Numbered from the stretch's first letter, positions 9,637 through 19,291 are shown. The stretch: DNA of 64,000 bases from Scleromatobacter humisilvae (GCF_023231945.1 NZ_JAJLJH010000001.1:1550001-1614000); one strand, 5' to 3'. Program-made: numbers and translations. The notes: a model not told the origin generated them from the sequence alone.

Positions 9637-11127
9637 TCAGGCCACGCGATACGCGTCCAGCCCCGCGTGGCGCGTGAGCCAGCGGTAGGTCGTCGTGAAG
9701 CCGGGCCAGTTGACGGTGTGGCGACCGTGCGCGTCGACGTACCAGTTCGTGCAGCCCGCGAACACGGTCTGCTGCGCGCGCCGCTGCATGCGGGCGGCGT
9801 AGCGCTCGAAGGGCGCCGGGCCGACCTCGATCGTCGTGCCGCGCGCGTCGCGCAGCTTGCGCAGGCAGCGCATCACGTGCGAGACCTGGCTTTCCAGCAT
9901 GAAGACGATCGAGTTGTGGCCGAGATTGGTGTTGGGTCCGTACAGCATGAAGAAGTTCGGGAAGCCCGGCACCGTGATGCCCAGCCAGGCCCGCGCGCCG
10001 TCGGCCCAGGCCTCGTTGAGGGAGCGTCCGCCGCGGCCGCGGATGGCCATCGGCGCGAGGAACTCGCTGGCGCTGAAGCCGGTGCCCAGCACGATCGCGT
10101 CCACCGCGATCTCGCGCCCGTCCGCGACACGCACGCCCGCGGGCGTGACGCGCTCGATGGCCTCGGTCACGAGTTCGACGTTGGGCCGCGACAGCGCCGG
10201 CAGCCAGTCGCTGGAGATCAGGATGCGCTTGCAGCCGACCGGATAGCGCGGCGTCAGGCGCTCGCGCAGGGCGACGTCCGGCACCTGTTGCTTCAGCAGC
10301 TTGCGCGACGCCCTGCCGGCGACCAGGTCGAGCGCCCAGGGCAGCCGGGTGAAGCCGACGGCGCGCGAATCATGCTCGAGGTAGATCAGCGCGCGGTGCA
10401 CGGCCATCAGCCAGGGCCAGCGTGCGAAGCGGCGGCGTTCGCGCTCGCTGTAGGCGCGGTCGGCACGCGGCAGGATGTGGGCCGGCGTGCGCTGGAACAC
10501 GGTCAGCCGCGCGGCTTCGCGCGCGAGTTCGGGCACGAACTGGATCGCCGACGCGCCAGTGCCGATCACGGCAATGCGCTTGTCCTTCAAGTCGACGTCG
10601 TGGCGCCATTGCGCCGAGTGGAAGACCGGGCCGCGGAACGTGTCGAGCCCGGCCACCGCGGGCGTCGCCGGTCGGCTCAGCAGCCCCACCGCGCTCACGA
10701 GCACGCGCGCGTGACCCGCGTGCGCGCGGCCCTGTGCGTCACGCCAGTCGACGCGCCACAGCGCGGTCGTCTCGTCGAAGGCCGCCGACGTCACCTCGCA
10801 GCCGAAGCGGATCTTGTCGCTCACGCCGTACTTGTCGGCGCAGCGGCGCAGATAGGCCAGGATCTCGGCCTGCGGCGAGAAGGTGCGCGACCAGTCCGGG
10901 TTCGGCTCGAACGAGAACGAGTACAGGTGCGACGGCACGTCGCAGGCCGCGCCCGGGTAGGTGTTCTCGCGCCAGACGCCGCCGACGTCCGCGCCCTTCT
11001 CGAGCAGCAACACGTCGTGCTCGCCCGCGCGGCCCAGCTCGATGGCCATGCCCAGTCCGCCGAAGCCGGCGCCGATGATCAGCACGGCCCAGGGGTTCGT
11101 TTCGCTGCCTTGCCCGGATTCGCTCAT
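9637..11127 (-). CDS. Flavin-containing monooxygenase, Baeyer-Villiger type
   Basis: A 496-residue FAD/NADPH enzyme. The FAD-binding Rossmann motif GAGFGG lies at 19-24, the Baeyer-Villiger fingerprint FxGxxxHxxxW is present (Phe-Arg-Gly ... His-Ser-Ala-Gln-Trp, about 165-176), and a second dinucleotide motif (Val-Ile-Gly-Thr-Gly-Ala-Ser-Ala) follows for NADPH. Family members insert oxygen next to ketones or oxidise soft nucleophiles. The residue after the fingerprint Trp is Arg rather than the common Pro or Asp, so the subclass is uncertain. The natural substrate is unknown. It lies 49 bases downstream of the luciferase-like gene on the same strand and may be co-transcribed with it. Confidence 0.85.
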   Translation of the reverse strand: MSESGQGSETNPWAVLIIGAGFGGLGMAIELGRAGEHDVLLLEKGADVGGVWRENTYPGAACDVPSHLYSFSFEPNPDWSRTFSPQAEILAYLRRCADKYGVSDKIRFGCEVTSAAFDETTALWRVDWRDAQGRAHAGHARVLVSAVGLLSRPATPAVAGLDTFRGPVFHSAQWRHDVDLKDKRIAVIGTGASAIQFVPELAREAARLTVFQRTPAHILPRADRAYSERERRRFARWPWLMAVHRALIYLEHDSRAVGFTRLPWALDLVAGRASRKLLKQQVPDVALRERLTPRYPVGCKRILISSDWLPALSRPNVELVTEAIERVTPAGVRVADGREIAVDAIVLGTGFSASEFLAPMAIRGRGGRSLNEAWADGARAWLGITVPGFPNFFMLYGPNTNLGHNSIVFMLESQVSHVMRCLRKLRDARGTTIEVGPAPFERYAARMQRRAQQTVFAGCTNWYVDAHGRHTVNWPGFTTTYRWLTRHAGLDAYRVA

Positions 11128-11176
11128 GCGCGCATTTTGGTGGCGCGTCGCCGTCCGCGACGGCGTGGAAACCCTC

Positions 11177-12193
11177 TCAGCGCGACGCCAGGCCCGCGAT
11201 CTCGGCCAGCAGGCTGTAGGACTTTCGGCGCGCGGCCGCGTCGAAGATCGCCGACACCACCATCAGCTCGTCGGCGCCGGTGTATTCCGCGAAGCGCTCG
11301 AGGCCGTGGCGCACGGTGTCGGGCGAGCCGACGATGGAGCAGGCGAGCATGCTCTCGGCCATCTGCTTCTCGGCCGGCGACCAGTAGGTGTCGATGTCGT
11401 CTATCGGCGGCTGCTGCGGGCCTGGCCGCCCGCGGCGAAGGTTCGCGAACGACTGCTGGTGCGAGGTGAACAGGCGCTTCGCTTCGGCGTCGGTGTCGGC
11501 CACGACCACGTTGACGCCGGCCATCGCGTACGGCGTCTTCAACTGCTCCGACGGCTTGAACAGCTCGCGATACAGCTCCATCGCCTGCGTCAGTGCGTCG
11601 GGCGCGAAGTGCGACGCGAAGGCGTAGGGCAGGCCCAGCGCGGCGGCGAGCTGCGCGCCGTACGTGCTCGAGCCGAGGATCCACAGCGGCACCTCGAGGC
11701 CCGCGCCCGGCACGGCCTGCACCGTCTGGCCCGGACGCACCGGCTGGAACAGCGCCTGCAGTTCCTGCACGTCCTCGGGGAAGTTCTCGGCGTTGCGCGG
11801 ATCGCGCCGCAGCGCCCGCACCGTCACCTGGTCGGTGCCCGGCGCACGGCCGAGGCCGCAGTCGATGCGGCCCGGGTACAGCGACGCCAGCGTGCCGAAC
11901 TGCTCGGCGATCACCAGCGGCGAGTGGTTGGGCAGCATGATGCCGCCCGAGCCGACGCGGATCTGCGACGTGCCCTGCGCGAGATAGCCGATGACCACCG
12001 CCGTCGCCGCGCTCGCGATCCCCGTCATGTTGTGATGCTCGGCCACCCAGTAGCGCGTGTAGCCGAGCTTCTCGGCGTGCTGCGCCAGCACCAGGCTCGC
12101 CCGCAGCGCGTCACCGGGGGTGGCGCCTTGCTGCACGGGGACGAGGTCGAGGACGGAGAGCTTGGGGAACTTCGGGGACGAGATCGATGGCAT
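11177..12193 (-). CDS. LLM-class (luciferase-like) flavin-dependent oxidoreductase
   Basis: A 338-residue protein of the bacterial-luciferase-like family, of the YhbW/MsnO8-like group. The N-terminal Leu-Ser-Val-Leu-Asp-Leu-Val-Pro-Val strand, the Tyr-Trp-Val-Ala-Glu-His-His-Asn-Met motif, Ile-Met-Leu-Pro-Asn-His-Ser-Pro and the Leu-Gly-Arg-Ala-Pro-Gly-Thr-Asp segment are the family's FMN-barrel signatures. It should use reduced FMN or F420-like flavin for a monooxygenase or reductase step; the substrate is not predictable. A GTG codon directly precedes the chosen ATG, so the start could be one codon earlier. It is followed on the same strand by the monooxygenase. Confidence 0.87.
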   Translation of the reverse strand: MPSISSPKFPKLSVLDLVPVQQGATPGDALRASLVLAQHAEKLGYTRYWVAEHHNMTGIASAATAVVIGYLAQGTSQIRVGSGGIMLPNHSPLVIAEQFGTLASLYPGRIDCGLGRAPGTDQVTVRALRRDPRNAENFPEDVQELQALFQPVRPGQTVQAVPGAGLEVPLWILGSSTYGAQLAAALGLPYAFASHFAPDALTQAMELYRELFKPSEQLKTPYAMAGVNVVVADTDAEAKRLFTSHQQSFANLRRGRPGPQQPPIDDIDTYWSPAEKQMAESMLACSIVGSPDTVRHGLERFAEYTGADELMVVSAIFDAAARRKSYSLLAEIAGLASR

Positions 12194-12283
12194 CACAAAC
12201 GCAGGACGAGACGGGATGACCGCACGATACGACGCAATGCGAAACCGAGGCGCCGGCAGGGCCGCCCCGATTTGTCGACGACG

Positions 12284-13741
12284 TCAGGCCTTCTTCGCCG
12301 GGCTCGCCACCGCGGCGGTCGGCACCGCGTCCGGCCCCCAGCCGCCGCCGAGCGCCTTGATCAGGCCCACCGTCGCCTGGTACTGCGCCGCGCGCACCTG
12401 CACCGCGACGCGTCTGTTGGCGAGCTCGCTGCGGCGCGCGTCGAGCAGCTCCAGTTGGCTGACGAGCCCGTTGCGATAGCGCGCGTCGGACAGCACCGTG
12501 GCGCGCGTCGACGCATCGACCGCCACCTTCTGCGCGCCGGCCTGGTCGGACAGCAGGCGCAGCGAGGCAAGCTGGTCCTCGACGTCGCGGAAGGCGCCAA
12601 GCACCTGTTCGCGGTAGGCCGCGGCGGCGATGTCCCATTGCGCGTTGGCGGTCTGCACGCCGGCCTCGCGGCGGCCGCCGTCGAACACGGGCAGCGACAA
12701 CAGCGCGCCGATGCCCCACGAGCGGGCCGACCACTTGAAGAGGTCGCCGATGTCCGTCGACGCATAGCCGCCGTTGGCGGTCAGCGCGACGTCCGGGAAC
12801 CACGCGAGGCGCGCGACGCCGGCGCGCGCTTCGGCGGCCTGCATCGCGAGCTGCGCGGAGGCGACGTCGGGACGGCGCGCCAATACGGTGCTGGGTACGC
12901 CCGCCGGCACGCCGGGCAGCGCGCCGGCCCAGTCGGCCTCCTTCAGCGAGAAGCTGGTCGGCAGCTCGCCCAGCAGCACCGCCAGCGCGTGCTCGTGCAA
13001 CGCGCGGTCGCGATCGAGCGCAAGCGCCTGCGAGTTGGTCGACGCGACCTCGGCCTGCACGCGCGCGAGGTCGAGCTCGGCGACATCGCCGGCCTGGTAG
13101 CGGCGCTCGGTCAGGCGCAGCGTGTCGGCGTAGGCCGCCACCGTCTGGCGCACGATGTCGCGTTCGGCGTCGAGCGCGCGCAGCTCGAAGTAGGCCTGGG
13201 CCACGTCGGACTGCACGACGAGCCGAGTGCTTTGCAACGCGGCCTCGCGCGATTGCTCGTCGAGCTTGGCGGCGTTGCGGGTCTTGGTGAGCTTGCCGAA
13301 GAAGTCGGGCTCCCATGACGCGGTGAGGCCCGTCTGGCCCAGGTTCGCGGCGGCGCCCGGCGCCGCGCCGAAGCCGGGCTGGATGGTGGCGCGCGAGACG
13401 CCCAGTTGCGCGCCGACTTGCGGCAGCAGGTCGGCCTGGGCGTCGCGCAGCAGCGCACGCGCCGCCTGCACGCGCGCGGCGGCCTGCTGGATGTCGGTGT
13501 TGTTGGCGGCGGCGCGCAGGACGAGGTCGTCCAGCACCGGGTCGGAGAACACCGTCCACCACATGCCGCGCGGCTGCGCCTCGGCCGGGCCCACGTTGGC
13601 GAAGCGGGCGCCGCCGTCTTCCTTGAACGCGACGGGGGCCGCGGGCGCGGCGGCCGGCGTGAAGGTCGACGTGCTGGCGCAGCCCGCGAGCACGAGCGCG
13701 GCGACCAGCGGGATCAGCGATGTCTTGAGAATCGAGGTCAT
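12284..13741 (-). CDS. RND efflux outer-membrane lipoprotein (NodT/OprN family)
   Basis: A 485-residue outer-membrane factor. The signal peptide ends Leu-Val-Leu-Ala-Gly-Cys (lipidated Cys21). Two tandem OEP repeats, rich in long coiled-coil helices, form half of the TolC-like trimeric barrel and tunnel. It completes the tripartite pump with the two upstream genes. The start at 13741 is chosen because it gives a clean lipoprotein signal and an AGGA site upstream; the 14-residue longer reading has an Arg-rich start that does not fit. It is the last gene of the operon, with 51 bases to the pump gene. Confidence 0.92.
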   Translation of the reverse strand: MTSILKTSLIPLVAALVLAGCASTSTFTPAAAPAAPVAFKEDGGARFANVGPAEAQPRGMWWTVFSDPVLDDLVLRAAANNTDIQQAAARVQAARALLRDAQADLLPQVGAQLGVSRATIQPGFGAAPGAAANLGQTGLTASWEPDFFGKLTKTRNAAKLDEQSREAALQSTRLVVQSDVAQAYFELRALDAERDIVRQTVAAYADTLRLTERRYQAGDVAELDLARVQAEVASTNSQALALDRDRALHEHALAVLLGELPTSFSLKEADWAGALPGVPAGVPSTVLARRPDVASAQLAMQAAEARAGVARLAWFPDVALTANGGYASTDIGDLFKWSARSWGIGALLSLPVFDGGRREAGVQTANAQWDIAAAAYREQVLGAFRDVEDQLASLRLLSDQAGAQKVAVDASTRATVLSDARYRNGLVSQLELLDARRSELANRRVAVQVRAAQYQATVGLIKALGGGWGPDAVPTAAVASPAKKA

Positions 13742-13792
13742 GATTTTTCCTTTGCGACGACGCGCGCGACCGCGGCCGCGCACGTCAGTTCT

Positions 13793-16700
13793 TCATTCGT
13801 CCTGATGGCGCGGCGCCGCGACCACCGGCTGCACGCCGAAGCCACCGCCACCGCCGTGGCCACCGTGATGCGGCACGACGTCGACGCCCGGCGCCTCCAC
13901 GTCATGCGGGATCTCGCCATGCTGCTTGAGCGGACGGTTGCCCGTCAGCGCGCGCAGCAGCACGTAGAACACCGGCGTCAGGAACAGGCCGAATGCGGTC
14001 ACGCCGATCATCCCGAAGAACACCGCGACGCCCATCGCGTGGCGCATCTCGGAGCCCGCGCCCTTGGACAGCACCAGCGGCAGCACGCCCATCACGAACG
14101 CCATCGACGTCATCAGGATCGGACGCAGGCGCAGGCGGCTGGCCTCGATGGCGGCGCGCAACGGCGTTCGCCCGGCGAATTCCAGCTCGCGCGCGAACTC
14201 CACGATCAGGATCGCGTTTTTCGCACTCAAGCCGACGAGCACCATCAGGCCGATCTGCGTGAAGACGTTGTCGTCGCCATGCGTGAGCCACACGCCGGTC
14301 ATCGCGGCGAGCAGGCCCATGGGCACGATCATCAGGATCGCGAGCGGCAGCGTCAGGCTCTCGTACTGCGCGGCCAGCACCAGGAACACCAGCAGGATCG
14401 AGATCGGGAAGATCAGCACCGCGGAGTTGCCGGCCAGGATCTCCTGGTACGTCAGGTCGGTCCACTCATAGGTGACGCCCGGGGGCAGCGTCTCCTTGGC
14501 GATGCGCGCGATGGCGTCCTTGGCCTGGCCCGACGAATAGCCGGGGGCCGGGCCGCCGTTGATGTCGGCGGCGAGGAAGCCGTTGTAGCGCATCGCGCGT
14601 TCCGGGCCGAAGGTCGGCGCGACCTTCATCAGCGCGGATAGCGGCACCATCTCGCCCGTGTTCGAGCGCACCTTCAGCAGGCCGATGTCCTCGGCGCGCG
14701 CGCGGAACGCGGCGTCCGCCTGCACGCGAACCGAGTACGTGCGGCCGAACTTGTTGAAGTCGTTCACGTACAGGCTGCCGAGGTAGATCTGCATCGTGTC
14801 GAACACGTCCGTCACCGAGACGCCCAGCTGCTGCGCCTTGGTGCGGTCGATGTCGGCGTACAGCTGCGGCACGTTGACCTGGAAGCTCGAGTACATGCCC
14901 GCGAGTTCCGGCGCCTGGTAGGCCTTGGCCATGAAGGCCTTCAGCGCGGCGTCCATGCCGGCGATGCCCACCGAGCCGCGGTCCTCCAGCTCCAGCTTGA
15001 AGCCGCCCGTCGTGCCGATGCCCTGCACCGGCGGCGGCGGGAACATCACGACGAAGGCTTCCTGGATGCCGGCGAATTGCTGGTTCAGCTGCTGCGCGAT
15101 CGCGCCGGCGCTCAGGTTGGCGCTCTTGCGCTTGTCGAAGTCGTCCAGCGCGACGAACACGATGCCCGAGTTCGAGCTGTTGGTGAAGCCGTTGATCGAC
15201 AGGCCCGGGAACTGCACGGCGTGCAGCGCGCCCGGCTGCTTGGCGACGATGTCGCCCATCTTGCGGATCACGGCCTCGGTGCGATCGAGGGTGGCGCCGT
15301 CGGGCAGCTGCGCGAAGCCGATCAGGTACTGCTTGTCTTGCGGCGGCACGAAGCCCCCAGGCACCAGCTTGAACAGGCCCAGCGTCGACGCGGCGAGCAG
15401 CGCGTAGATGACGATCATCACCGTCTTCTTCGAGATTGCCTTCGTCACGCCGCCGCTGTAGGCCTCGGCACCGCGATGGAACACGCGGTTGAAGCCGGCG
15501 AAGAAGCGACCGAGCACCTTGTCCATGCCGCGCGTCAGGGCGTCCTTGGGCGCGTCGTGGCCCTTGAGCAGCAGCGCGGCGAGCGCGGGCGACAGCGTCA
15601 GCGAGTTGATCGCCGAGATCACCGTCGAGATCGCGATGGTCAGCGCGAACTGCTTGTAGAACTGGCCGGTCAGGCCCGTGATGAACGCGAGCGGCACGAA
15701 GACGGCGACGAGCACCAGCGCGATCGCGATGATCGGGCCGGAGACCTCGCGCATCGCGCGGTACGTCGCCTCGCGTGGCGTCAGCCCGTTCGAGATGTTG
15801 CGCTCCACGTTCTCGACGACCACGATGGCGTCGTCGACCACGATGCCGATCGCCAGCACCAGGCCGAACAGGCTCAGCGCGTTGATCGAGAAGCCGAACA
15901 CGCTCATCACGCCGAAGGTGCCCACCACCGCGACCGGCACGGCCAGCAGCGGGATGATGGACGCGCGCCAGGTCTGCAGGAACAGGATCACGACCAGCAC
16001 GACCAGCGCGATGGCCTCGAGCAGCGTGTGCACCACCGATTCGATGGACGCGCGCACGAACTGCGTCGGGTCGTAGACGATCTCGTACTTCACGCCGTCG
16101 GGCATGGACTTCTGCAGGTCGGCCATCTCGGCGCGCACGCCGTCCGAGATCGCGATCGCATTGGAGCCAGGGGCCGCGAAGATCGGGATCGCGACGGCTT
16201 CCTTGTTGTCCAGCAGCGAACGCAGCGAGTAGTCGGCCGCGCCAAGCTCGACGCGCGCCACGTCCCTCAGGCGCGTGACGGCGCCGTCGGCGCTGGTCTT
16301 GACGATGATGTCCCCGAACTCGTCCTCGGTCGTGAGACGGCCCTGCGCGTTGACCGACAGCTGCACGTCGATGCCGTGCAGGTTGGGCGAGGCGCCGACG
16401 ATGCCGGCCGCGGCCTGCACGTTCTGGTTGCGGATCGCTGCGACGACGTCGCTCGGCGACAGGCCGCGGTTGGCCACCTTCTGCGGGTCGAGCCAGACGC
16501 GCATCGAGTAGTCACCCGAGCCGAACAGCTGCACGTCGCCCACGCCCTGCACGCGTGCGAGGCGGTCCTTGACGTTGAGCACCGCGTAATTGCGCAGGTA
16601 CGTCATGTCGTATCGGCCGTTGGGCGACAACAGGTGGACGACCATGGTCAGGTCGGTCGACGCCTTGATCGTGGTGATGCCCAGCGTGCGCACCTCCTCG

Positions 16701-17062
16701 GGCAGGCGCGGCTCGGCCTGCGCGACGCGGTTCTGCACGAGCTGCTGCGCCTTGTCCGGGTCGGTGCCCAGCTTGAAGGTGACGGTCAGCGTCATCAGGC
16801 CGTCGGTCGTCGCCTGGCTGCTCATGTAGAGCATGCCCTCGACGCCGTTGATCTGCTCCTCGATCGGCGTGGCCACGGTCTCGGCGATCACCTGCGGGTT
16901 GGCGCCGGGATAGTTCGCGCGCACGACGATGGACGGCGGCACGACGTTCGGGTATTCGGAGATCGGCAGGCCGCGCACGGCGATGAGGCCGCCGAGGAAG
17001 ATCAGCAGCGACAGCACGCCGGCGAAGATCGGCCGGTCGATGAAGAATTTGGAGAGGTTCAC
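13793..17062 (-). CDS. RND multidrug efflux pump, HAE1 family (MexF-like)
   Basis: A 1089-residue proton-driven inner-membrane transporter with 12 membrane helices and two large periplasmic loops. The proton-relay pair Asp410-Asp411 in helix 4 (GIVVDDAIVVVENVERN) is intact. It resembles MexF and related solvent/antibiotic pumps. The family is usually about 1040-1060 residues; here the last 40 or so form a tail rich in His and Gly, not part of the pump fold. It sits between the adaptor (73 bases upstream) and the outer-membrane factor, and is presumably controlled by the divergent TetR regulator. Drug specificity cannot be read from the sequence. Confidence 0.93.
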   Translation of the reverse strand: MNLSKFFIDRPIFAGVLSLLIFLGGLIAVRGLPISEYPNVVPPSIVVRANYPGANPQVIAETVATPIEEQINGVEGMLYMSSQATTDGLMTLTVTFKLGTDPDKAQQLVQNRVAQAEPRLPEEVRTLGITTIKASTDLTMVVHLLSPNGRYDMTYLRNYAVLNVKDRLARVQGVGDVQLFGSGDYSMRVWLDPQKVANRGLSPSDVVAAIRNQNVQAAAGIVGASPNLHGIDVQLSVNAQGRLTTEDEFGDIIVKTSADGAVTRLRDVARVELGAADYSLRSLLDNKEAVAIPIFAAPGSNAIAISDGVRAEMADLQKSMPDGVKYEIVYDPTQFVRASIESVVHTLLEAIALVVLVVILFLQTWRASIIPLLAVPVAVVGTFGVMSVFGFSINALSLFGLVLAIGIVVDDAIVVVENVERNISNGLTPREATYRAMREVSGPIIAIALVLVAVFVPLAFITGLTGQFYKQFALTIAISTVISAINSLTLSPALAALLLKGHDAPKDALTRGMDKVLGRFFAGFNRVFHRGAEAYSGGVTKAISKKTVMIVIYALLAASTLGLFKLVPGGFVPPQDKQYLIGFAQLPDGATLDRTEAVIRKMGDIVAKQPGALHAVQFPGLSINGFTNSSNSGIVFVALDDFDKRKSANLSAGAIAQQLNQQFAGIQEAFVVMFPPPPVQGIGTTGGFKLELEDRGSVGIAGMDAALKAFMAKAYQAPELAGMYSSFQVNVPQLYADIDRTKAQQLGVSVTDVFDTMQIYLGSLYVNDFNKFGRTYSVRVQADAAFRARAEDIGLLKVRSNTGEMVPLSALMKVAPTFGPERAMRYNGFLAADINGGPAPGYSSGQAKDAIARIAKETLPPGVTYEWTDLTYQEILAGNSAVLIFPISILLVFLVLAAQYESLTLPLAILMIVPMGLLAAMTGVWLTHGDDNVFTQIGLMVLVGLSAKNAILIVEFARELEFAGRTPLRAAIEASRLRLRPILMTSMAFVMGVLPLVLSKGAGSEMRHAMGVAVFFGMIGVTAFGLFLTPVFYVLLRALTGNRPLKQHGEIPHDVEAPGVDVVPHHGGHGGGGGFGVQPVVAAPRHQDE

Positions 17063-17135
17063 GAGGTGCTCCCGGGAGTGTGGGAAGGCGCGGCCCGGCG
17101 CCGTGGCGCGGGCCGATGTGCGTTCTTCTTGGAGA

Positions 17136-18335
17136 TCAGTTCTTGAGGTCGTCGGCGGACTTCATCGCGACCATCTGGGGCGCGATGAGCGAACCCGGCC
17201 GCACGCGCTGCAGGCCGTTGACGACCACGCGCTCGTTCGGCTTCAGGCCCGAGGTGACGATGCGCAGTCCGTCGACGTTGGCGCCGAGGGTGACCTCGCG
17301 GTAGTTCGCCTTGTCGTCGGCGCCCACCACCATCACGAACTTCTTGCTCTGGTCGGTGCCGACCGCGCGTTCGTTGATCATCAGCGCCGGCTCGGCCTTG
17401 ACCGTGCCCATGCGCAGGTGCGCGAACTGGCCGGGGATCAGCGTGCCGTCGGCGTTGTCGAACACGGCGCGCACGCGCACGGTGCCGCTCTTGGCGTCGA
17501 CCTGGTTGTCCACCAGCTGCAGGTGGCCGGCGATCGGCGTGGCGGTGTCGTCCACCGTGCCCATCTGCACCGGGATCTTCTCGATCTGCGCGCGCGCGCT
17601 CGCGCCCGCGGGCAGCTCGCGCAGCGCGTGGGTCACGACCTGCTCGTCGGCGTCGAAGCTGGCGTAGATCGGGCTGACCGACACCAGCGTCGTCAGCACC
17701 GGCGCGCCCGGGCCGGCGGCCACGAGGTTGCCGGTGGTGATCTCGAGCTTGCCGACGCGGCCGGCGACCGGTGCGCGCACCTGCGTGTAGCCCAGGCTCA
17801 GCTGCGCGGTCTGCAGCTGCGCCTTGGCGGCGCGCAGGTTGGCATCCGCCTCGCTCTGCGCGTTGAGGCTGTCGTCGTACTCGCGCTGCGAGATCGCGTG
17901 GTCCTGCAGCAGCTGCTTGGAGCGTTCGTAGTTGCTCCTGGCGTTCGCCAGGCGCGATTGCGCGGCGAAGACCTGCGCGTCGGCGCGGTCGACGTCGGCC
18001 TGGTACGGCGCCGGGTCGATCGTCAGCAGCAGGTCGCCGGCCTTGACCAGCGCGCCTTCGCGGAAGTGAACTGCTTCGACGGTGCCGGCGACGCGCGAGC
18101 GGATGTCGACGCGCTCGACGGCCTCCAGCCGGCCGGAGAACTCGTTCCAGGTCGCGACGTCGCCCTGCACGACGGTGGCGACGGACACGGGCGTCGCCTG
18201 CACGGCGGGCGACGGCGTGGCCGTGGCCGGGCCGGACTGGAACATGAACACGGCGGCGAGGGAGGCGGCGACGGCCGTCAGCGTGGTGCCGGCCACCCAG
18301 AGGCGGCGGCGGGCTTTGAGCGGAACCTGGTTCAT
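17136..18335 (-). CDS. RND efflux periplasmic adaptor (MexE-like)
   Basis: A 399-residue membrane fusion protein. An N-terminal helix (about 14-35) anchors or exports it. The lipoyl half-motifs (AGDLLLTIDPAPYQADV and the later Val-Arg-Ala-Pro-Val-Ala-Gly-Arg-Val) flank a coiled-coil hairpin of about 90 residues, followed by beta-barrel and membrane-proximal domains. It bridges the RND pump and the outer-membrane channel. The start at 18335 is supported by AGGAG eight bases upstream; the upstream 27-residue extension would run into the regulatory region. It is the first gene of the efflux operon, driven by the promoter at 18481-18509. Confidence 0.93.
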   Translation of the reverse strand: MNQVPLKARRRLWVAGTTLTAVAASLAAVFMFQSGPATATPSPAVQATPVSVATVVQGDVATWNEFSGRLEAVERVDIRSRVAGTVEAVHFREGALVKAGDLLLTIDPAPYQADVDRADAQVFAAQSRLANARSNYERSKQLLQDHAISQREYDDSLNAQSEADANLRAAKAQLQTAQLSLGYTQVRAPVAGRVGKLEITTGNLVAAGPGAPVLTTLVSVSPIYASFDADEQVVTHALRELPAGASARAQIEKIPVQMGTVDDTATPIAGHLQLVDNQVDAKSGTVRVRAVFDNADGTLIPGQFAHLRMGTVKAEPALMINERAVGTDQSKKFVMVVGADDKANYREVTLGANVDGLRIVTSGLKPNERVVVNGLQRVRPGSLIAPQMVAMKSADDLKN

Positions 18336-18452
18336 GTGAACTCCTGAAGGGATGCGAGATCGAAGAAAAGTGAGTGCTCGGGAACTTTTGGACAAAGCAG
18401 CGGCTGAACCAGGCATTGCCTGGCTTTTCGCTGACCGACCGGGAAAGTTTTA

Positions 18453-18470
18453 TCGTAGCGATCGCTACGA
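18453..18470. promoter_or_regulatory. TetR operator O1, perfect 18-bp palindrome
   Basis: TCGTAGCGATCGCTACGA is identical to its own reverse complement. It lies just downstream of the -10 element of the efflux promoter, where a bound repressor would block initiation. The near-copy at 18516-18533 supports a common binding protein, most likely the adjacent TetR regulator. The assignment to that protein is inference. Confidence 0.8.
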
Positions 18471-18480
18471 CATATGGCAC

Positions 18481-18509
18481 AATGTAGCCAAGCCACAAGG
18501 GCAAGTCAA
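18481..18509 (-). promoter_or_regulatory. Sigma-70 promoter of the efflux operon
   Basis: On the minus strand a -35 TTGACT (18509-18504) and a -10 TACATT (18486-18481) are separated by 17 bases, close to the consensus in sequence and ideal in spacing. It points towards the adaptor gene, with transcription expected to start near 18474. Operators O1 and O2 lie on either side. Confidence 0.75.
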
Positions 18510-18515
18510 CACATT

Positions 18516-18533
18516 TCGTATCGATCGCTATGA
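18516..18533. promoter_or_regulatory. TetR operator O2, overlapping the tetR start codon
   Basis: TCGTATCGATCGCTATGA matches O1 at 16 of 18 positions and is an imperfect palindrome. Its last bases include the ATG of the TetR gene (18530-18532). A protein bound here would hinder expression of its own gene, suggesting autoregulation. The centre-to-centre distance to O1 is 63 bp. Confidence 0.7.
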
Positions 18534-19231
18534 AAAAGACGAATGAGACAACTGAGGGCGTTAGCGCCTTCCCCGACGGCGGCGCCCTCGCGCTCGCCGA
18601 GGCACCCGACGCCAAGCCAGCCGCCAAGGCGGCGCGCAAGCCGCGCGGCCGTCCGCTGTCGTTCGATCGCGATGCCGCGCTCGAGACCGCGATGCACGTC
18701 TTCTGGGAGCGCGGCTACGAGGCCGCCTCGATCGCCGACCTGACGTCCGCGATGGGCATCACGCCGCCCAGCCTCTACACCGCGTTCGGCGACAAGGAGC
18801 AGCTGTTCCTGGAAGCCATCGAGCGCTACGCGCTGGGCTACGGCAGCGCCGGGGCGCGCGCGCTGGAGGAAGAGCCGAACGCACGCAGCGCGATCGAGCG
18901 CTGGCTGACGGAAGCCGCCAACGAACTCACGCAACCCTGCCATCCCAAGGGCTGCATGGTGGTGATGGCCGCCACCAACTGCTCGGCCGCCGCCGAACGC
19001 GTGCAGGACGCGCTGCTGCTGCGCCGCACCGAGGCCATCGCCAACGTCGGCCGCCGCATCCAGGGCGGCATCGACAACGGCGAGCTGCCGCCCGACACGG
19101 ACGCCAAGGATCTCGCCAACTTCTACGCCACCATCTACCAGGGCATGTCGATGCAGGCCAAGGATGGCGCGACGCACGAAAGCCTGATGGCAACGGTGCG
19201 CACGGCGATGCGGTCGTGGCCGCGGATGTGA
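18530..19231 (+). CDS. TetR/AcrR-family repressor, divergent from RND efflux operon
   Basis: A 233-residue regulator. An Ala/Lys/Pro-rich N-terminal arm of about 38 residues precedes the DNA-binding domain (Gly-Arg-Pro at about 40, then helix-turn-helix to about 90, with Ser-Leu-Tyr-Thr-Ala-Phe in the recognition helix). The C-terminal ligand-binding domain contains a Cys-His-Pro-Lys-Gly-Cys segment and a further Asn-Cys, which might make it thiol- or redox-responsive. The C-terminal half resembles the ComR/YcdC type. It is divergent from the efflux genes and has paired operators upstream, so it most likely represses both. The ribosome-binding site is weak because the operator occupies that space. 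Confidence 0.9.
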   Translation: MKKTNETTEGVSAFPDGGALALAEAPDAKPAAKAARKPRGRPLSFDRDAALETAMHVFWERGYEAASIADLTSAMGITPPSLYTAFGDKEQLFLEAIERYALGYGSAGARALEEEPNARSAIERWLTEAANELTQPCHPKGCMVVMAATNCSAAAERVQDALLLRRTEAIANVGRRIQGGIDNGELPPDTDAKDLANFYATIYQGMSMQAKDGATHESLMATVRTAMRSWPRM

Positions 19232-19266
19232 ACCGCCTGATCCGCTGACACGGGCGCGCCCAAAGG

Positions 19267-19291
19267 AAAAGCCCTCGCAAGGAGGGCTTTT
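19267..19291. terminator. Intrinsic terminator, probably bidirectional
   Basis: A perfect 10-bp stem (19267-19276 with 19282-19291) closes a 5-base loop GCAAG. The outer ends are AAAA and TTTT, so a U-tract follows the stem in both directions. It lies 36 bases after the TetR gene. Confidence 0.85.
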
